Assembly (NCBI GenBank): GCA_002410755.1
Contig: DHOL01000049.1
Span: 9,155 to 33,584 of the forward strand
Direction of reading: 5' to 3'
DNA from: Ruminococcaceae bacterium UBA5391
GTDB taxonomy: Bacteria > Bacillota > Clostridia > Oscillospirales > Acutalibacteraceae
Length of the DNA: 24,430 nt
Each line of letters starts with the position of its first letter. Positions within the stretch are counted from its first letter, which is position 1. Made by a program: the position numbers and the translations under genes. The notes beneath the pieces are model-generated. The model had not been told where the DNA came from and ran no database searches. It saw only the letters and a list, made by a program, of their open reading frames with translations. This document shows positions 1 through 7,155 of this stretch, one piece after another.

Positions 1-354
1 ATTCAGGTCGGGCATCTTTGTCTCTGCAATCTTCCGAACCTGCTCGCGCGTAATCTTTGCAACTTTCGTCTTGTTGGGGGCACCGGAAGCCTTATCAATC
101 CCGCAGGCCTTTTTAATAAGAACCGCTGCAGGCGGCGTCTTTGTAATAAACGTAAAGGAACGGTCTGCATATACCGTAATAATAACTGGGATAATCATGC
201 CGTTCTGGCTTTTTGTGCGCTCATTGAATTCTTTTGTAAATGCCATAATATTGACGCCGTGCTGGCCGAGTGCCGGTCCTACAGGCGGCGCCGGTGTTGC
301 TTTTCCGGCAGGTATCTGAAGCTTAATTAAGCCGGTAACCTTCTTCTGTGCCAT
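1..354 (-). CDS. rplK: 50S ribosomal protein L11 (3' end beyond the window)
   Basis: L11 binds the GTPase-associated region of 23S rRNA and helps factor-dependent steps of translation. The visible 118 codons begin [19 protein letters not shown] and continue with the proline-rich linker [16 protein letters not shown] and the FNERT and AVLIKKA segments, all typical of L11. The family is usually about 141 residues, so roughly the last 20 codons lie left of position 1. The ATG at 354 is set by a GGAGGTG ribosome binding site at about 362-368. It is the last visible gene of rpmG-secE-nusG-rplK, and rplA would be expected next off the edge. The 121-nt gap from nusG is unusually long for this operon and structured. 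Identification is secure. Confidence 0.97.
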   Translation of the reverse strand, partial: MAQKKVTGLIKLQIPAGKATPAPPVGPALGQHGVNIMAFTKEFNERTKSQNGMIIPVIITVYADRSFTFITKTPPAAVLIKKACGIDKASGAPNKTKVAKITREQVRKIAETKMPDLN

Positions 355-375
355 TTTTATTGCACCTCCAAAATT

Positions 376-419
376 TGTGGTTGCTGGCGGACCGGTATGG
401 TTCTACTGATCCTCCCACA
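376..419 (-). promoter_or_regulatory. Candidate L1-type autoregulatory leader of rplK
   Basis: The nusG-rplK gap (355-475) can fold into several hairpins when read on the minus strand. TGTGG/CCACA arms close a 44-nt element (376-419) just upstream of the ribosome binding site, starting with TGTGGGAGG and ending AACCACA. Upstream are AGGGG/CCCCT (419-433) and GCGGG-GAAA-CCCGC with a GNRA loop (450-463). A GTGGGAGG...ACCAC pattern before rplK is, from memory, common in Firmicutes and is thought to be the L1 binding site controlling rplK-rplA. The structure is seen; the L1 role is inferred. Confidence 0.45.
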
Positions 420-475
420 GGGGACAAGCCCCTCTCTCACTCTCTGCAAGCGGGTTTCCCCGCAGATTGCCAAAA

Positions 476-997
476 TCACTCGATTGCTTCTACCTCGCTG
501 AGCTCCAGCTCCGCTGGCGTTTCACGCCCAAACATAGAAACGGTCACGCGCACACGGTTATGCTCCTTATCAATCGACTCTACTGTCCCGACAAAGCCTT
601 CCAGAGAACCGTCAACGATCTTGACAGAATCCCCAACCTTGTAGGAGACCTCTACTTCATGCTTTTCAACGCCGAGCCGGGCAACTTCTTCCTCGGTCAG
701 CGGGATTGGCTTGGAGGACGGTCCAACAAAGCCGGTGCAGCCGCGTATATTGCGGACAACATACCAGGACTCGTCGGTAAGAATCATTTTAACAAGAACA
801 TAGCCGGGAAAAATCTTTCTCTCGACTTGACGCTCTTTCTCATCTTTAACCTCTGTGACGGTCTCGGTCGGAACAAGCACCTGCTGGATCAGGCTTTGCA
901 GCTGCCGGTTCTCCACCGTTTTCTCGAGATTGGAGGCAACCTTGTTTTCATACCCCGAATAAGTATGCACAACATACCATTTTGCTTCTTCAGGCAA
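476..997 (-). CDS. nusG: Transcription termination/antitermination protein NusG
   Basis: NusG binds RNA polymerase across the clamp and modulates pausing, termination and coupling to the ribosome. The 173-residue product has the N-terminal NGN domain (about residues 5-105: KWYVVHTYSGYENKVA, FPGYVLVKM, WYVVRNIRGCTGFVG) followed by a KOW domain (about 120-165: VGDSVKIVDGSLEGFVGTVESID). Length and domain order match ordinary bacterial NusG without an inserted domain. It follows secE by 23 nt and precedes rplK, the normal order. Its GAGGGGTT ribosome binding site lies about 8 nt before the ATG. No anomalies were seen. Confidence 0.98.
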   Translation of the reverse strand: MPEEAKWYVVHTYSGYENKVASNLEKTVENRQLQSLIQQVLVPTETVTEVKDEKERQVERKIFPGYVLVKMILTDESWYVVRNIRGCTGFVGPSSKPIPLTEEEVARLGVEKHEVEVSYKVGDSVKIVDGSLEGFVGTVESIDKEHNRVRVTVSMFGRETPAELELSEVEAIE

Positions 998-1020
998 AGA
1001 AAACCCCTCCGATCAAACAA

Positions 1021-1287
1021 TTATTTTGCAACGCTCATAATTAGGCCCAGCAGGTATACCAGCAACGTGTCCAACCCAAAAACGAACAGGCCAATTACAA
1101 TGATTGTAACCAGCACAACGCCCGTATTGCGGAAGACTGTCTTAGGCGCTGGCCATACCATTTTTCTGATCTCACTTTTTGTGTCATGAAAAAACTTGTT
1201 GATACTTTTGCCGGCTCTGGCAAAAAAGTTTTTTTTCTGAACCTTTTTCTGAACCTTGGTATTAGCCTTTTCAGAATTAGCAGCCAT
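1021..1287 (-). CDS. secE: Preprotein translocase subunit SecE
   Basis: SecE is the small essential subunit that clamps SecY in the SecYEG channel of the cytoplasmic membrane. The product is 88 residues: a lysine-rich N terminus containing the repeat KVQKKVQKK, the conserved amphipathic helix with SEIRKMVWPAPKTV (about 39-52), and one C-terminal membrane helix (about 57-83, VVLVTIIVIGLFVFGLDTLLV). A single-helix SecE of this size is usual in Firmicutes. The start is supported by GGAGG about 9 nt upstream. It sits between rpmG and nusG in one transcript. An A8 tract encodes the KKN part of the N terminus. Confidence 0.97.
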   Translation of the reverse strand: MAANSEKANTKVQKKVQKKNFFARAGKSINKFFHDTKSEIRKMVWPAPKTVFRNTGVVLVTIIVIGLFVFGLDTLLVYLLGLIMSVAK

Positions 1288-1310
1288 AAAACTTTTTTCC
1301 TCCGTCCGGA

Positions 1311-1460
1311 CTACTTTGTCTCACGATGAAGTGTGTGTTTCTTGCAGAACCTGCAATACTTTTTCATCTCGAGCCTGTCCGGGTCGTTCTTTTTATTCTT
1401 CATCGTGTCATAGTTGCGCTGTTTGCACACTGTGCAGGCCAAGGTTACTTTTACTCTCAT
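1311..1460 (-). CDS. rpmG: 50S ribosomal protein L33
   Basis: This 49-codon gene encodes the zinc-ribbon form of ribosomal protein L33. The protein starts [19 protein letters not shown] and has two CxxC pairs (C9/C12 in ACTVC, C36/C39 in YCRFC), so it is the zinc-binding C+ type rather than the cysteine-free paralogue used under zinc limitation. GGGAGGTG lies directly before the ATG at 1460. It is the first gene of the rpmG-secE-nusG-rplK transcript, about 100 nt downstream of the promoter. Residue count and operon position both fit, so the call is firm. Confidence 0.96.
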   Translation of the reverse strand: MRVKVTLACTVCKQRNYDTMKNKKNDPDRLEMKKYCRFCKKHTLHRETK

Positions 1461-1565
1461 AACGGCACCTCCCGTATTCCGGAATTTGATTCAGCCCTTG
1501 CCGGGCTATGGCCTCCCTCAAAATAAACGGGTACAAAAAAATAGCCCCTTTACCGAGGTATATCC

Positions 1566-1594
1566 ATCATAGCACAACATAGGTTCTCTGTCAA
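1566..1594 (-). promoter_or_regulatory. Sigma-A promoter of rpmG-secE-nusG-rplK
   Basis: On the minus strand TTGACA (1594-1589) is separated by exactly 17 nt from TATGAT (1571-1566): a perfect -35 and a one-mismatch -10. Transcription should start near 1559, giving a leader of about 100 nt before rpmG. The leader contains a small AGCCC/GGGCT hairpin (about 1494-1508). Confidence 0.88.
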
Positions 1595-1629
1595 GCAAGT
1601 CTATAAAATAAGTTGAAGCGGCCTGCCTT

Positions 1630-2427
1630 TCAGTGCGTATCCATGTCATTCAGGGTTTGCGACATAAGCTTCCTTGTTTTGGAAACTTTTTCAGGCTTGA
1701 CCTTTTTGCCCTTCATCCGGAGGCCCGCCTGATAGCCTTTCTTCATATTGTCATCAAAAGCCGGTGCAATGTTTTTGACGGCTCTCTCGCTCAGGCCGTC
1801 AAGCAACACGATTGTGACGAGAGAACGCACATCCAGATCTCCGTTGAGATAGAGCTCGTTCATCAGTTCTCCGCAGCGTTTGACCGCACTTTCATTCGCC
1901 CCTTCGGAACAAAGTTCCTCGAGTTTCGGGAGGAGCTTTTCACGTGCAAAGACAACGATCCGAATTCTTCCATATGTGCAGCGCTCTGTATTCAGTTCTT
2001 CCTTCAGTTCAGGAAACACACCTGAAAAGCGGTTGAAAAGGAAAACGGGGTCTACATTATTGTTGTCGTCCTTGCGGTGTTTTTTCTTGACACGTACAAT
2101 TTCCGCCTGTTTGGGACCGCAGATGGTCTCAACAAAATCTTTTGCAATATCCTGCTCCTGTTCGGCCGTATCATTTGCCGGATCAAACAGCCATGTGGAA
2201 ATAATTTTCCACTTTTCGTCCGGAGCATCATCTTTCAGCCCGCAGGTTTGGAGAGCAAACTGTTTTTTCCTGTCGCTGTAAAAGACACCGTAGGCGGCAT
2301 CCTCATCCGTGTAAACTGATTTTCTTCCATTTTCCGGCTGTTCCTGGCCGGCAAGCGGCTTACAGCCTCTTTCTTTCAGGGCAGCACTTACCTGGTCTGC
2401 AACAAGGTTGAACATTTTCTGTTCCAA
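1630..2427 (-). CDS. Uncharacterised 265-residue cytoplasmic protein
   Basis: I do not recognise a characterised family. The protein is soluble with no signal peptide or membrane helix. It has an acidic/polar N-terminal half containing YGVFYSDRKKQFALQTCG and WLFDPANDTAEQEQDIAKDFVETI, a lysine-rich linker KKKHRKDDNNNVDPVFLFNR (about 113-132), a C-terminal helical part with VVFAREKLLPKLEEL and LDVRSLVTIVLLDGL, and a basic tail (KKGYQAG, KGKKVKPEKVSKTRK). It may belong to a clostridial DUF family, but I cannot name it with confidence. The chosen start is TTG at 2427, because AGGAGTGG lies about 8 nt before it; an in-frame ATG at 2415 is about 20 nt from that site. It has its own promoter, divergent from ddl, and appears monocistronic. 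Confidence 0.8.
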   Translation of the reverse strand: MEQKMFNLVADQVSAALKERGCKPLAGQEQPENGRKSVYTDEDAAYGVFYSDRKKQFALQTCGLKDDAPDEKWKIISTWLFDPANDTAEQEQDIAKDFVETICGPKQAEIVRVKKKHRKDDNNNVDPVFLFNRFSGVFPELKEELNTERCTYGRIRIVVFAREKLLPKLEELCSEGANESAVKRCGELMNELYLNGDLDVRSLVTIVLLDGLSERAVKNIAPAFDDNMKKGYQAGLRMKGKKVKPEKVSKTRKLMSQTLNDMDTH

Positions 2428-2517
2428 AATTTCACCACTCCTGTGCCTCTTTATGCCCGCATGGCGTTATTTTACCTAAATCCGGTTCATAATTATCTAT
2501 TGTAATATCTAACAGTC

Positions 2518-2546
2518 AGTATACTACAAACAGCATAGTTTGTCAC
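2518..2546 (-). promoter_or_regulatory. Sigma-A promoter for the 1630-2427 gene, with an inverted repeat
   Basis: On the minus strand GTGACA (2546-2541) and TATACT (2523-2518) are 17 nt apart, each with one mismatch to consensus. The spacer holds the inverted repeat ACAAAC-agcata-GTTTGT (2526-2543), which could be an operator. The leader to the TTG start would be about 85 nt. Confidence 0.65.
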
Positions 2547-2579
2547 CTCTCTTTTCCACACTGGCGTTACGGAAAATGT

Positions 2580-2608
2580 TTGCACCGCTCCTGCCAATGT
2601 GGTATGAT
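2580..2608 (+). promoter_or_regulatory. Sigma-A promoter of ddl
   Basis: TTGCAC (2580-2585) and TATGAT (2603-2608) are separated by 17 nt, with TGTGG directly before the -10 (a TGn extended -10). Start would be near 2615, about 68 nt before the ddl ATG. It diverges from the 2518-2546 promoter with only 33 nt between the two -35 boxes. Confidence 0.75.
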
Positions 2609-2682
2609 ATGTATTTGTAGAATTCGGGCTGAATTGAGCCTGCGGCATCAAATTTCTGCCGCTTTTTGGAGGAATTAATCAG

Positions 2683-3771
2683 ATGCAAAAGATAAAAACG
2701 GCCATTCTGTTCGGTGGATGCTCTGCTGAACATGAGGTTTCGCTTGTCTCGGCATCTTCTGTCATCCGGAACCTGCCGGTGGAAAAATACGAAACCATCC
2801 CGGTCGGGATTACGAAAGACGGACGCTGGTACCTTTATACCGGCCCCATGAATAAAATTGCAACGGGCGAGTGGGAAAAAGACGAACAGGCTGTCCCCGC
2901 TTTCCTTAGCCCAGACCGGAGTGTCGGCGGTCTTGTGGTGACCGGGCGGGACGGTGTACATACCGTACCGCTGGACTGTGTTTTCCCCGTGCTGCACGGC
3001 AGAAACGGCGAAGACGGCACTGTTCAGGGGCTGCTGGAGCTCAGCGGTCTGCCCTTTGTTGGCTGCGGGACACTGGCATCCGCCATCTGCATGGATAAGG
3101 CCATTACACATTCTCTATTGGAAAATGCCGGGATTGTTGCAGCAAAATATCTCTGGTTTTACCGGGACAGCTACACTGGCGAAGGAATTCGGAAAATCAA
3201 GGCGAAAGTGGCAGCACGTCTTGGATATCCGGTCTTTGTAAAGCCTGCGAATTCTGGTTCTTCCGTCGGCGTGACGAAAGTAAAGTGTGAAGAGAAACTG
3301 GACGGTGCCATCGCAGCGGCTGCCGCGGAGAGCAATAAAATTCTCGTTGAGGAAGCTGTCCGCGGGCAGGAAGTCGAGTGTGCCGTACTCGGCAACCGGG
3401 AACCGGAAGCCGCTCCGGTCGTGGGGGAAATCGTTGCTTCCGCCGCATTTTATGATTACAATGATAAATATAAATCCGGCAAGTCCAAGCTGAATATTCC
3501 GGCACATCTTGACGCAGCCGTAGTGGAAAAAATCCGTTCTATTGCAGTGCGTGCATTCCGGACTCTCGGCTGTCGTGGGTTTGCACGTGTTGATTTCTTT
3601 GTACGGAACGGCAGTGAAATTCTGCTTAACGAGCTAAACACCATCCCGGGCTTTACACCCATCAGCATGTACCCAAAGCTCTGGAAAGCTTCCGGCCTTC
3701 CGTACCCAGAGCTCCTCGACAGGCTGGTCAGCCTCTCTTTTGACAATGATGCGAAAGATTACAAGAGATAA
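2683..3771 (+). CDS. ddl: D-alanine--D-alanine ligase
   Basis: This ATP-grasp enzyme makes the D-Ala-D-Ala dipeptide for peptidoglycan precursors in the cytoplasm. The 362-residue product contains the N-terminal GGCSAEHEVSLVSASS motif, GRNGEDGTVQGLLEL, the ATP-grasp FVKPANSGSSVGV, and the C-terminal metal/ATP segment FARVDFF...LNELNTIPGFTPISMYP. The omega-loop reads FYDYNDKY with the tyrosine typical of D-Ala-D-Ala ligases; VanA-type D-Ala-D-Lac ligases have IRIHQE there, so this is not a vancomycin-resistance ligase. GGAGG is 10 nt upstream of the ATG. It has its own promoter. A 160-nt structured gap separates it from the ywiB-argS pair, which may or may not be cotranscribed. Confidence 0.96.
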   Translation: MQKIKTAILFGGCSAEHEVSLVSASSVIRNLPVEKYETIPVGITKDGRWYLYTGPMNKIATGEWEKDEQAVPAFLSPDRSVGGLVVTGRDGVHTVPLDCVFPVLHGRNGEDGTVQGLLELSGLPFVGCGTLASAICMDKAITHSLLENAGIVAAKYLWFYRDSYTGEGIRKIKAKVAARLGYPVFVKPANSGSSVGVTKVKCEEKLDGAIAAAAAESNKILVEEAVRGQEVECAVLGNREPEAAPVVGEIVASAAFYDYNDKYKSGKSKLNIPAHLDAAVVEKIRSIAVRAFRTLGCRGFARVDFFVRNGSEILLNELNTIPGFTPISMYPKLWKASGLPYPELLDRLVSLSFDNDAKDYKR

Positions 3772-3805
3772 GATGAAACGGATTGTAGGGAAAAAGCCTG
3801 TACCC

Positions 3806-3873
3806 GGCGGAAAGCTTTCCGCACGGCACTTTCCGCCACAGTGCAGAACAAACCTGCATACTGCCGTGCGGAA
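3806..3873 (+). repeat. Cluster of competing inverted repeats between ddl and ywiB
   Basis: Three overlapping perfect inverted repeats lie in the 160-nt gap. GCGGAAAGCTTTCCGC is a 16-bp palindrome (3807-3822). GGCGGAAAG (3806-3814) also pairs with CTTTCCGCC (3829-3837). TTCCGCACGGCA (3817-3828) pairs with TGCCGTGCGGAA (3862-3873), enclosing TGCAG/CTGCA. These pairings are mutually exclusive in part, because CTTTCCGC is used in more than one. No T-tract follows, so this is not a standard terminator. The repeats are seen directly; any switching or repeat-family role is inference. Confidence 0.6.
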
Positions 3874-3931
3874 GATCGGGGCTGCGGCAAATGCGGACCC
3901 AATTTCTCTGCTTCCGTTCCGGGAGGACAGA

Positions 3932-4378
3932 ATGCAGGAAAATTTTCTGATTTCCATTAAGGGCCGCCAGCGTGTCAACGGTGAAACCGGTGAAGTGGAA
4001 GTAACAGCGCTCGGTTCTTATATCCATCGCGGTAAAAGCCGCTATATTGTTTATCAGGATTATGCTTCAGACGATGATCCCGCACCGCGGACTTCTATTC
4101 TTAAAGTGGAAGGAAGCGATCGTCTGACACTGATGCGCAAGGGCGGGGACAATACCCGTTTGATCCTGGAAAATGGGAAGCGTCACCTCTGTCAGTATGA
4201 CACGGGTTTTGGCAGCTTAACGGTAGGTATTTTCACAAGCAGGCTTATTTCAAGGCTGGATGACACCGGCGGCAGCCTGGACATCAGCTACACCCTGGAC
4301 ATCAATTCCGCACTCTCAAGCATCAATGAACTTTCCATCACCATCAAGGAGGTAAAAACCAGCGATGTCAAAAATTGA
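3932..4378 (+). CDS. DUF1934 (YwiB-like) beta-barrel protein
   Basis: The 148-residue product resembles the YwiB/DUF1934 family, small calycin-like beta-barrel proteins of unknown function that precede argS in Bacillus subtilis too. Visible family-like parts are FLISIKGRQRVNGETGEVEVTALG at the N terminus, a GKSRYIVYQDY strand, TSILKVEGSDRLTLMRKGG, and a C-terminal LDISYTLDINSALSSINELSITIKEV strand pair. No signal peptide or membrane segment is present. ATG 3932 is preferred to upstream in-frame ATGs (3740 and later) because GGGAGG lies 5 nt before it and the upstream reading crosses the inverted repeats and the end of ddl. Its last 14 nt overlap argS, suggesting coupled translation. Confidence 0.85.
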   Translation: MQENFLISIKGRQRVNGETGEVEVTALGSYIHRGKSRYIVYQDYASDDDPAPRTSILKVEGSDRLTLMRKGGDNTRLILENGKRHLCQYDTGFGSLTVGIFTSRLISRLDDTGGSLDISYTLDINSALSSINELSITIKEVKTSDVKN

Positions 4379-6059
4379 ACTCAATGCGGCTGAAAAACTC
4401 AAGGATGCAATCTCGGAATCCTTCCGCAAATGTATGGAAAGCGGCGCATTGCCAAAAGCGGAAATCCCGGGCTTCAGTGTTGAAACCCCGGCCGACAGTT
4501 CCCATGGCGACCGCGCTTCCAATGCCGCAATGCTCAGTGGCAGGAACTTTCATATGCCTCCGCGCAAAATTGCTGAGGTGCTTCGTGACCACATTGATCT
4601 AAGCGGGACTTATTTCGACCGCTGCGAGATTGCGGGGCCCGGCTTTTTGAACTTCTTTTTCGGCAGAAAATTTTACAGCGACGTCATCCGTGAGATTCTC
4701 AAGGCCGGTCCTGCATATGGCCGCAGTGGCTATGGGAAAAAGAAAAAAGTCATGGTGGAATTTGTCTCAGCAAATCCGACCGGCCCGATGCACATGGGCA
4801 ATGCACGCGGCGGAGCGCTCGGCGACTGCCTTGCTTCCGTCCTTGACGCGGCAGGCTTTCAGGTTTACCGCGAATTCTATATCAATGATTACGGCACGCA
4901 GATTGAAAAGTTCGGCCGTTCTCTCGGTGCCCGCTATATTCAGCTCTATAAGGGCGAAAATGCGGTGGAATTTCCAGACGACGGCTACCATGGTGACGAC
5001 ATCCGGGAGCGCGCAAAAGAGTTTGCGGCGATTTACGGAGACAAATACCTGAATGTCTCCGAGGAAAAGCGCAATAAGGCACTGGTTGACTATGTGTTGC
5101 CGAAAAACATTGAAAAAATGCGGACAGACCTTGAAAAATACCGCATTGTCTATGACAACTGGTTCCATGAGAGCACGCTTCATAAAGACGGCGAATTAAA
5201 AGAAGCAATCCAGCGTCTGGCCGACCGCGGTGCAACCTACGAAAAAGATGGCGCCCTGTGGTACAAAGGGACAGACTATCATGACGAGAAAGATGAAGTT
5301 CTCATCCGCAAAGACGGAACCACAACTTATTTTGCAGCAGATATTGCCTATCATTATAATAAATTTGTCAAGCGTGGGTTTGACCGCGTCATTGATGTTT
5401 TCGGTGCTGACCACCACGGCCATGTTGCACGCCTAAAAGGCTCCATGGACGCACTTGGTATTGGCGGCAACCGGCTTGATATCCTTCTGATCCAGCTTGT
5501 ACGCCTTGTCCGGGGCGGTGAAATCGTTCGGATGAGCAAACGCACCGGCAAGATGATTCAGCTTGCCGACCTGCTGGACGAGGTTCCGGTAGATGCGGCC
5601 CGTTTCTTCTTTAATCTGCGTGAAGCTTCTTCGCAGATGGACTTTGACCTTGACCTTGCCGTCAAGCAGGATCCGCAGAACCCGGTCTACTATGTACAGT
5701 ATGCCTATGCACGGATTTGCAGCATCGTGCGGAAGCTTGCTTCAGAAGGCATCCACCGCCGTGATTGTACAGATGCAGAGCTCGCTCTGCTGGCTACGCC
5801 GGAAGAAGCTGCCTTGGTCCGTCATCTTTCCATCTGCACAAGCGAAATTATTTCCTCTGCGCATGACTACGATCCACCCCGCATGATGCGCTATGTCATC
5901 ACACTTGCAAACCTGTTTCACAAGTTCTACACGGCTTGCCGCGTGGAGGGTGAAGAGGAAGGTCTGATGCAGGCACGCCTGAACCTTTGTGCCGCAACAG
6001 CCATCGTGCTGAGGAATGTGCTTACCATGTTCAAAATTACCGCTCCGGAAACCATGTGA
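4365..6059 (+). CDS. argS: Arginyl-tRNA synthetase
   Basis: A class I aminoacyl-tRNA synthetase charging tRNA-Arg. The 564-residue product has the Arg_tRNA_synt_N-type region (about 1-90), the class-I HIGH signature as HMGN (143-146, in ANPTGPMHMGNARGG), AADIAYHYNKF and DVFGADHHGHVARLKG in the catalytic core, a KMSK-like MSKRTGK loop, and the C-terminal DALR anticodon-binding domain (about 445-564). The length is normal. The start at 4365 has AAGGAGGT about 11 nt upstream, inside the ywiB-like gene. No T-box leader was found upstream. A MetH-like gene follows after 28 nt. Confidence 0.97.
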   Translation: MSKIELNAAEKLKDAISESFRKCMESGALPKAEIPGFSVETPADSSHGDRASNAAMLSGRNFHMPPRKIAEVLRDHIDLSGTYFDRCEIAGPGFLNFFFGRKFYSDVIREILKAGPAYGRSGYGKKKKVMVEFVSANPTGPMHMGNARGGALGDCLASVLDAAGFQVYREFYINDYGTQIEKFGRSLGARYIQLYKGENAVEFPDDGYHGDDIRERAKEFAAIYGDKYLNVSEEKRNKALVDYVLPKNIEKMRTDLEKYRIVYDNWFHESTLHKDGELKEAIQRLADRGATYEKDGALWYKGTDYHDEKDEVLIRKDGTTTYFAADIAYHYNKFVKRGFDRVIDVFGADHHGHVARLKGSMDALGIGGNRLDILLIQLVRLVRGGEIVRMSKRTGKMIQLADLLDEVPVDAARFFFNLREASSQMDFDLDLAVKQDPQNPVYYVQYAYARICSIVRKLASEGIHRRDCTDAELALLATPEEAALVRHLSICTSEIISSAHDYDPPRMMRYVITLANLFHKFYTACRVEGEEEGLMQARLNLCAATAIVLRNVLTMFKITAPETM

Positions 6060-6087
6060 ACGAAAGGAATTCGGTGCAATATCAATT

Positions 6088-7155
6088 ATGCCTATCCCGT
6101 CTGGCTTACCTCTGCTCTTTTATGTTGGAACACTGCATTCCGGGCACTCCCATCCTGTCGGTTTTCTAAAAGCAGGTGCGGGTGCTGTATGCTTTCTTCC
6201 CGGTGGCAGACAATCCGTCCGGGTTTTCCGGGAAAACTTTCCCGGTGTCCCGGCGGGCGGCATATGCGGGCCTACTGGGCTTTTTGTCCCACCCCTTGGT
6301 GAGTCCGATTTTGAAGATGTTTTTACCGTCTGCCGCCGGCAAACGGCTGCATGGGACAGTTCAGGAGCCGATTTTCTCTATCTAAGTCACCAGAATTCAC
6401 TTGCAGATATGCGTGCTTTTGTTCTGGCTGCCCGCGGAACCGGGCTTCCGGTAATTGCCTGCTGTAATTTTGCGTCAGACTGTGAAGGGAAGGAGAAAAA
6501 CAGCTTTCTTCCGGCGCTCATCACGTTACAGGCCATGGGTGCGGCTGCCGTAGGCTTCTGCGGGCTGCCCGGAAATGGCCTTCTTTCCCTTGCAAAAGAG
6601 ACACTTTCAAGTGCGTCTGTCCCTCTTGTATTCACAGCCGATGCACAGCCGGACTGGACGCCCTCACAGTATGCGGAAAAAATAAAGCCCTTCCTGGACA
6701 CGGGAATCCGCATCATTGGATGCGGACAGAATACCACACCGGTGCATCTTCATGCGGTACATGAGCTGATAAAAAGATATGGCCCGCCGAAAATTCCTGA
6801 AGAAGCCGACTGCAATGCTGCCACAACTGAACAGGAAGCTTTCTTTCTCGGGGATGACCTTGAATTCAGTGAGCCAATTCGCTGTTCCAGCTTGCTCGGC
6901 GATAAGCTGATCCGGCTTGGTGACGAAGGGGCTTCAGTGGCTCTGGTTTTTATTGAAAGTGTCGATGATGCAATTCTGCTGGGACGGAACTGTCATCTTG
7001 CAAAACTGCCCATTGCCGTTCGCACTGACAGTTCCACAGTACTGGAAGCTGCGCTGCGCTGTTTTCAGGGAAGGCTGATTATTGATTCCAGTTCCCCCAT
7101 TGAGCGGGAAGTTCTGGAACCGCTTGCAGCAAAATATGGGGCGATCATTTACTGA
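6088..7155 (+). CDS. Divergent MetH-like protein (homocysteine methyltransferase-type barrel plus pterin-domain-like C terminus)
   Basis: The protein (355 residues) resembles the first part of cobalamin-dependent methionine synthase. AGGICGPTGLFVPPLGESDFED (57-78) matches the AGSIGPTG...PLGELSFEE segment of the homocysteine-binding barrel. AAAVGFCGLPGNG (152-164) sits where GINCSLGP is normal, and IGCGQNTTP (210-218) where the zinc motif GGCCGTTP is normal. Residues 307-355 (PIAVRTDSSTVLEAALRCF...PLAAKYGAIIY) match the early pterin-binding domain. The N terminus is shortened, the adjacent CC zinc pair is absent, and the cobalamin and SAM domains are missing. It is therefore a non-canonical paralogue, perhaps inactive in methionine synthesis. 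ATG 6088 has a weak, distant ribosome binding site. It lies 28 nt after argS and overlaps the convergent 7145 gene by 11 nt. Confidence 0.7.
   Translation: MPIPSGLPLLFYVGTLHSGHSHPVGFLKAGAGAVCFLPGGRQSVRVFRENFPGVPAGGICGPTGLFVPPLGESDFEDVFTVCRRQTAAWDSSGADFLYLSHQNSLADMRAFVLAARGTGLPVIACCNFASDCEGKEKNSFLPALITLQAMGAAAVGFCGLPGNGLLSLAKETLSSASVPLVFTADAQPDWTPSQYAEKIKPFLDTGIRIIGCGQNTTPVHLHAVHELIKRYGPPKIPEEADCNAATTEQEAFFLGDDLEFSEPIRCSSLLGDKLIRLGDEGASVALVFIESVDDAILLGRNCHLAKLPIAVRTDSSTVLEAALRCFQGRLIIDSSSPIEREVLEPLAAKYGAIIY

Noticed and set aside
467..1189. Long plus-strand open frame opposite nusG and secE
   Set aside because: It is antisense to two clear core genes, has no ribosome binding site, and shows no family resemblance. 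Similar antisense frames opposite glgB, glgC, gap, leuA and citrate synthase were rejected for the same reason.
2683..3771. Vancomycin-resistance-type ligase (VanA/VanC)
   Set aside because: The omega-loop FYDYNDKY has the Tyr of D-Ala-D-Ala ligases, and there are no vanH/vanX/vanT neighbours.
3740..3931. N-terminal extension of the YwiB-like protein from the ATG at 3740
   Set aside because: The extension overlaps the end of ddl and the inverted repeats, has no ribosome binding site, and does not look like the family. GGGAGG precedes the ATG at 3932.
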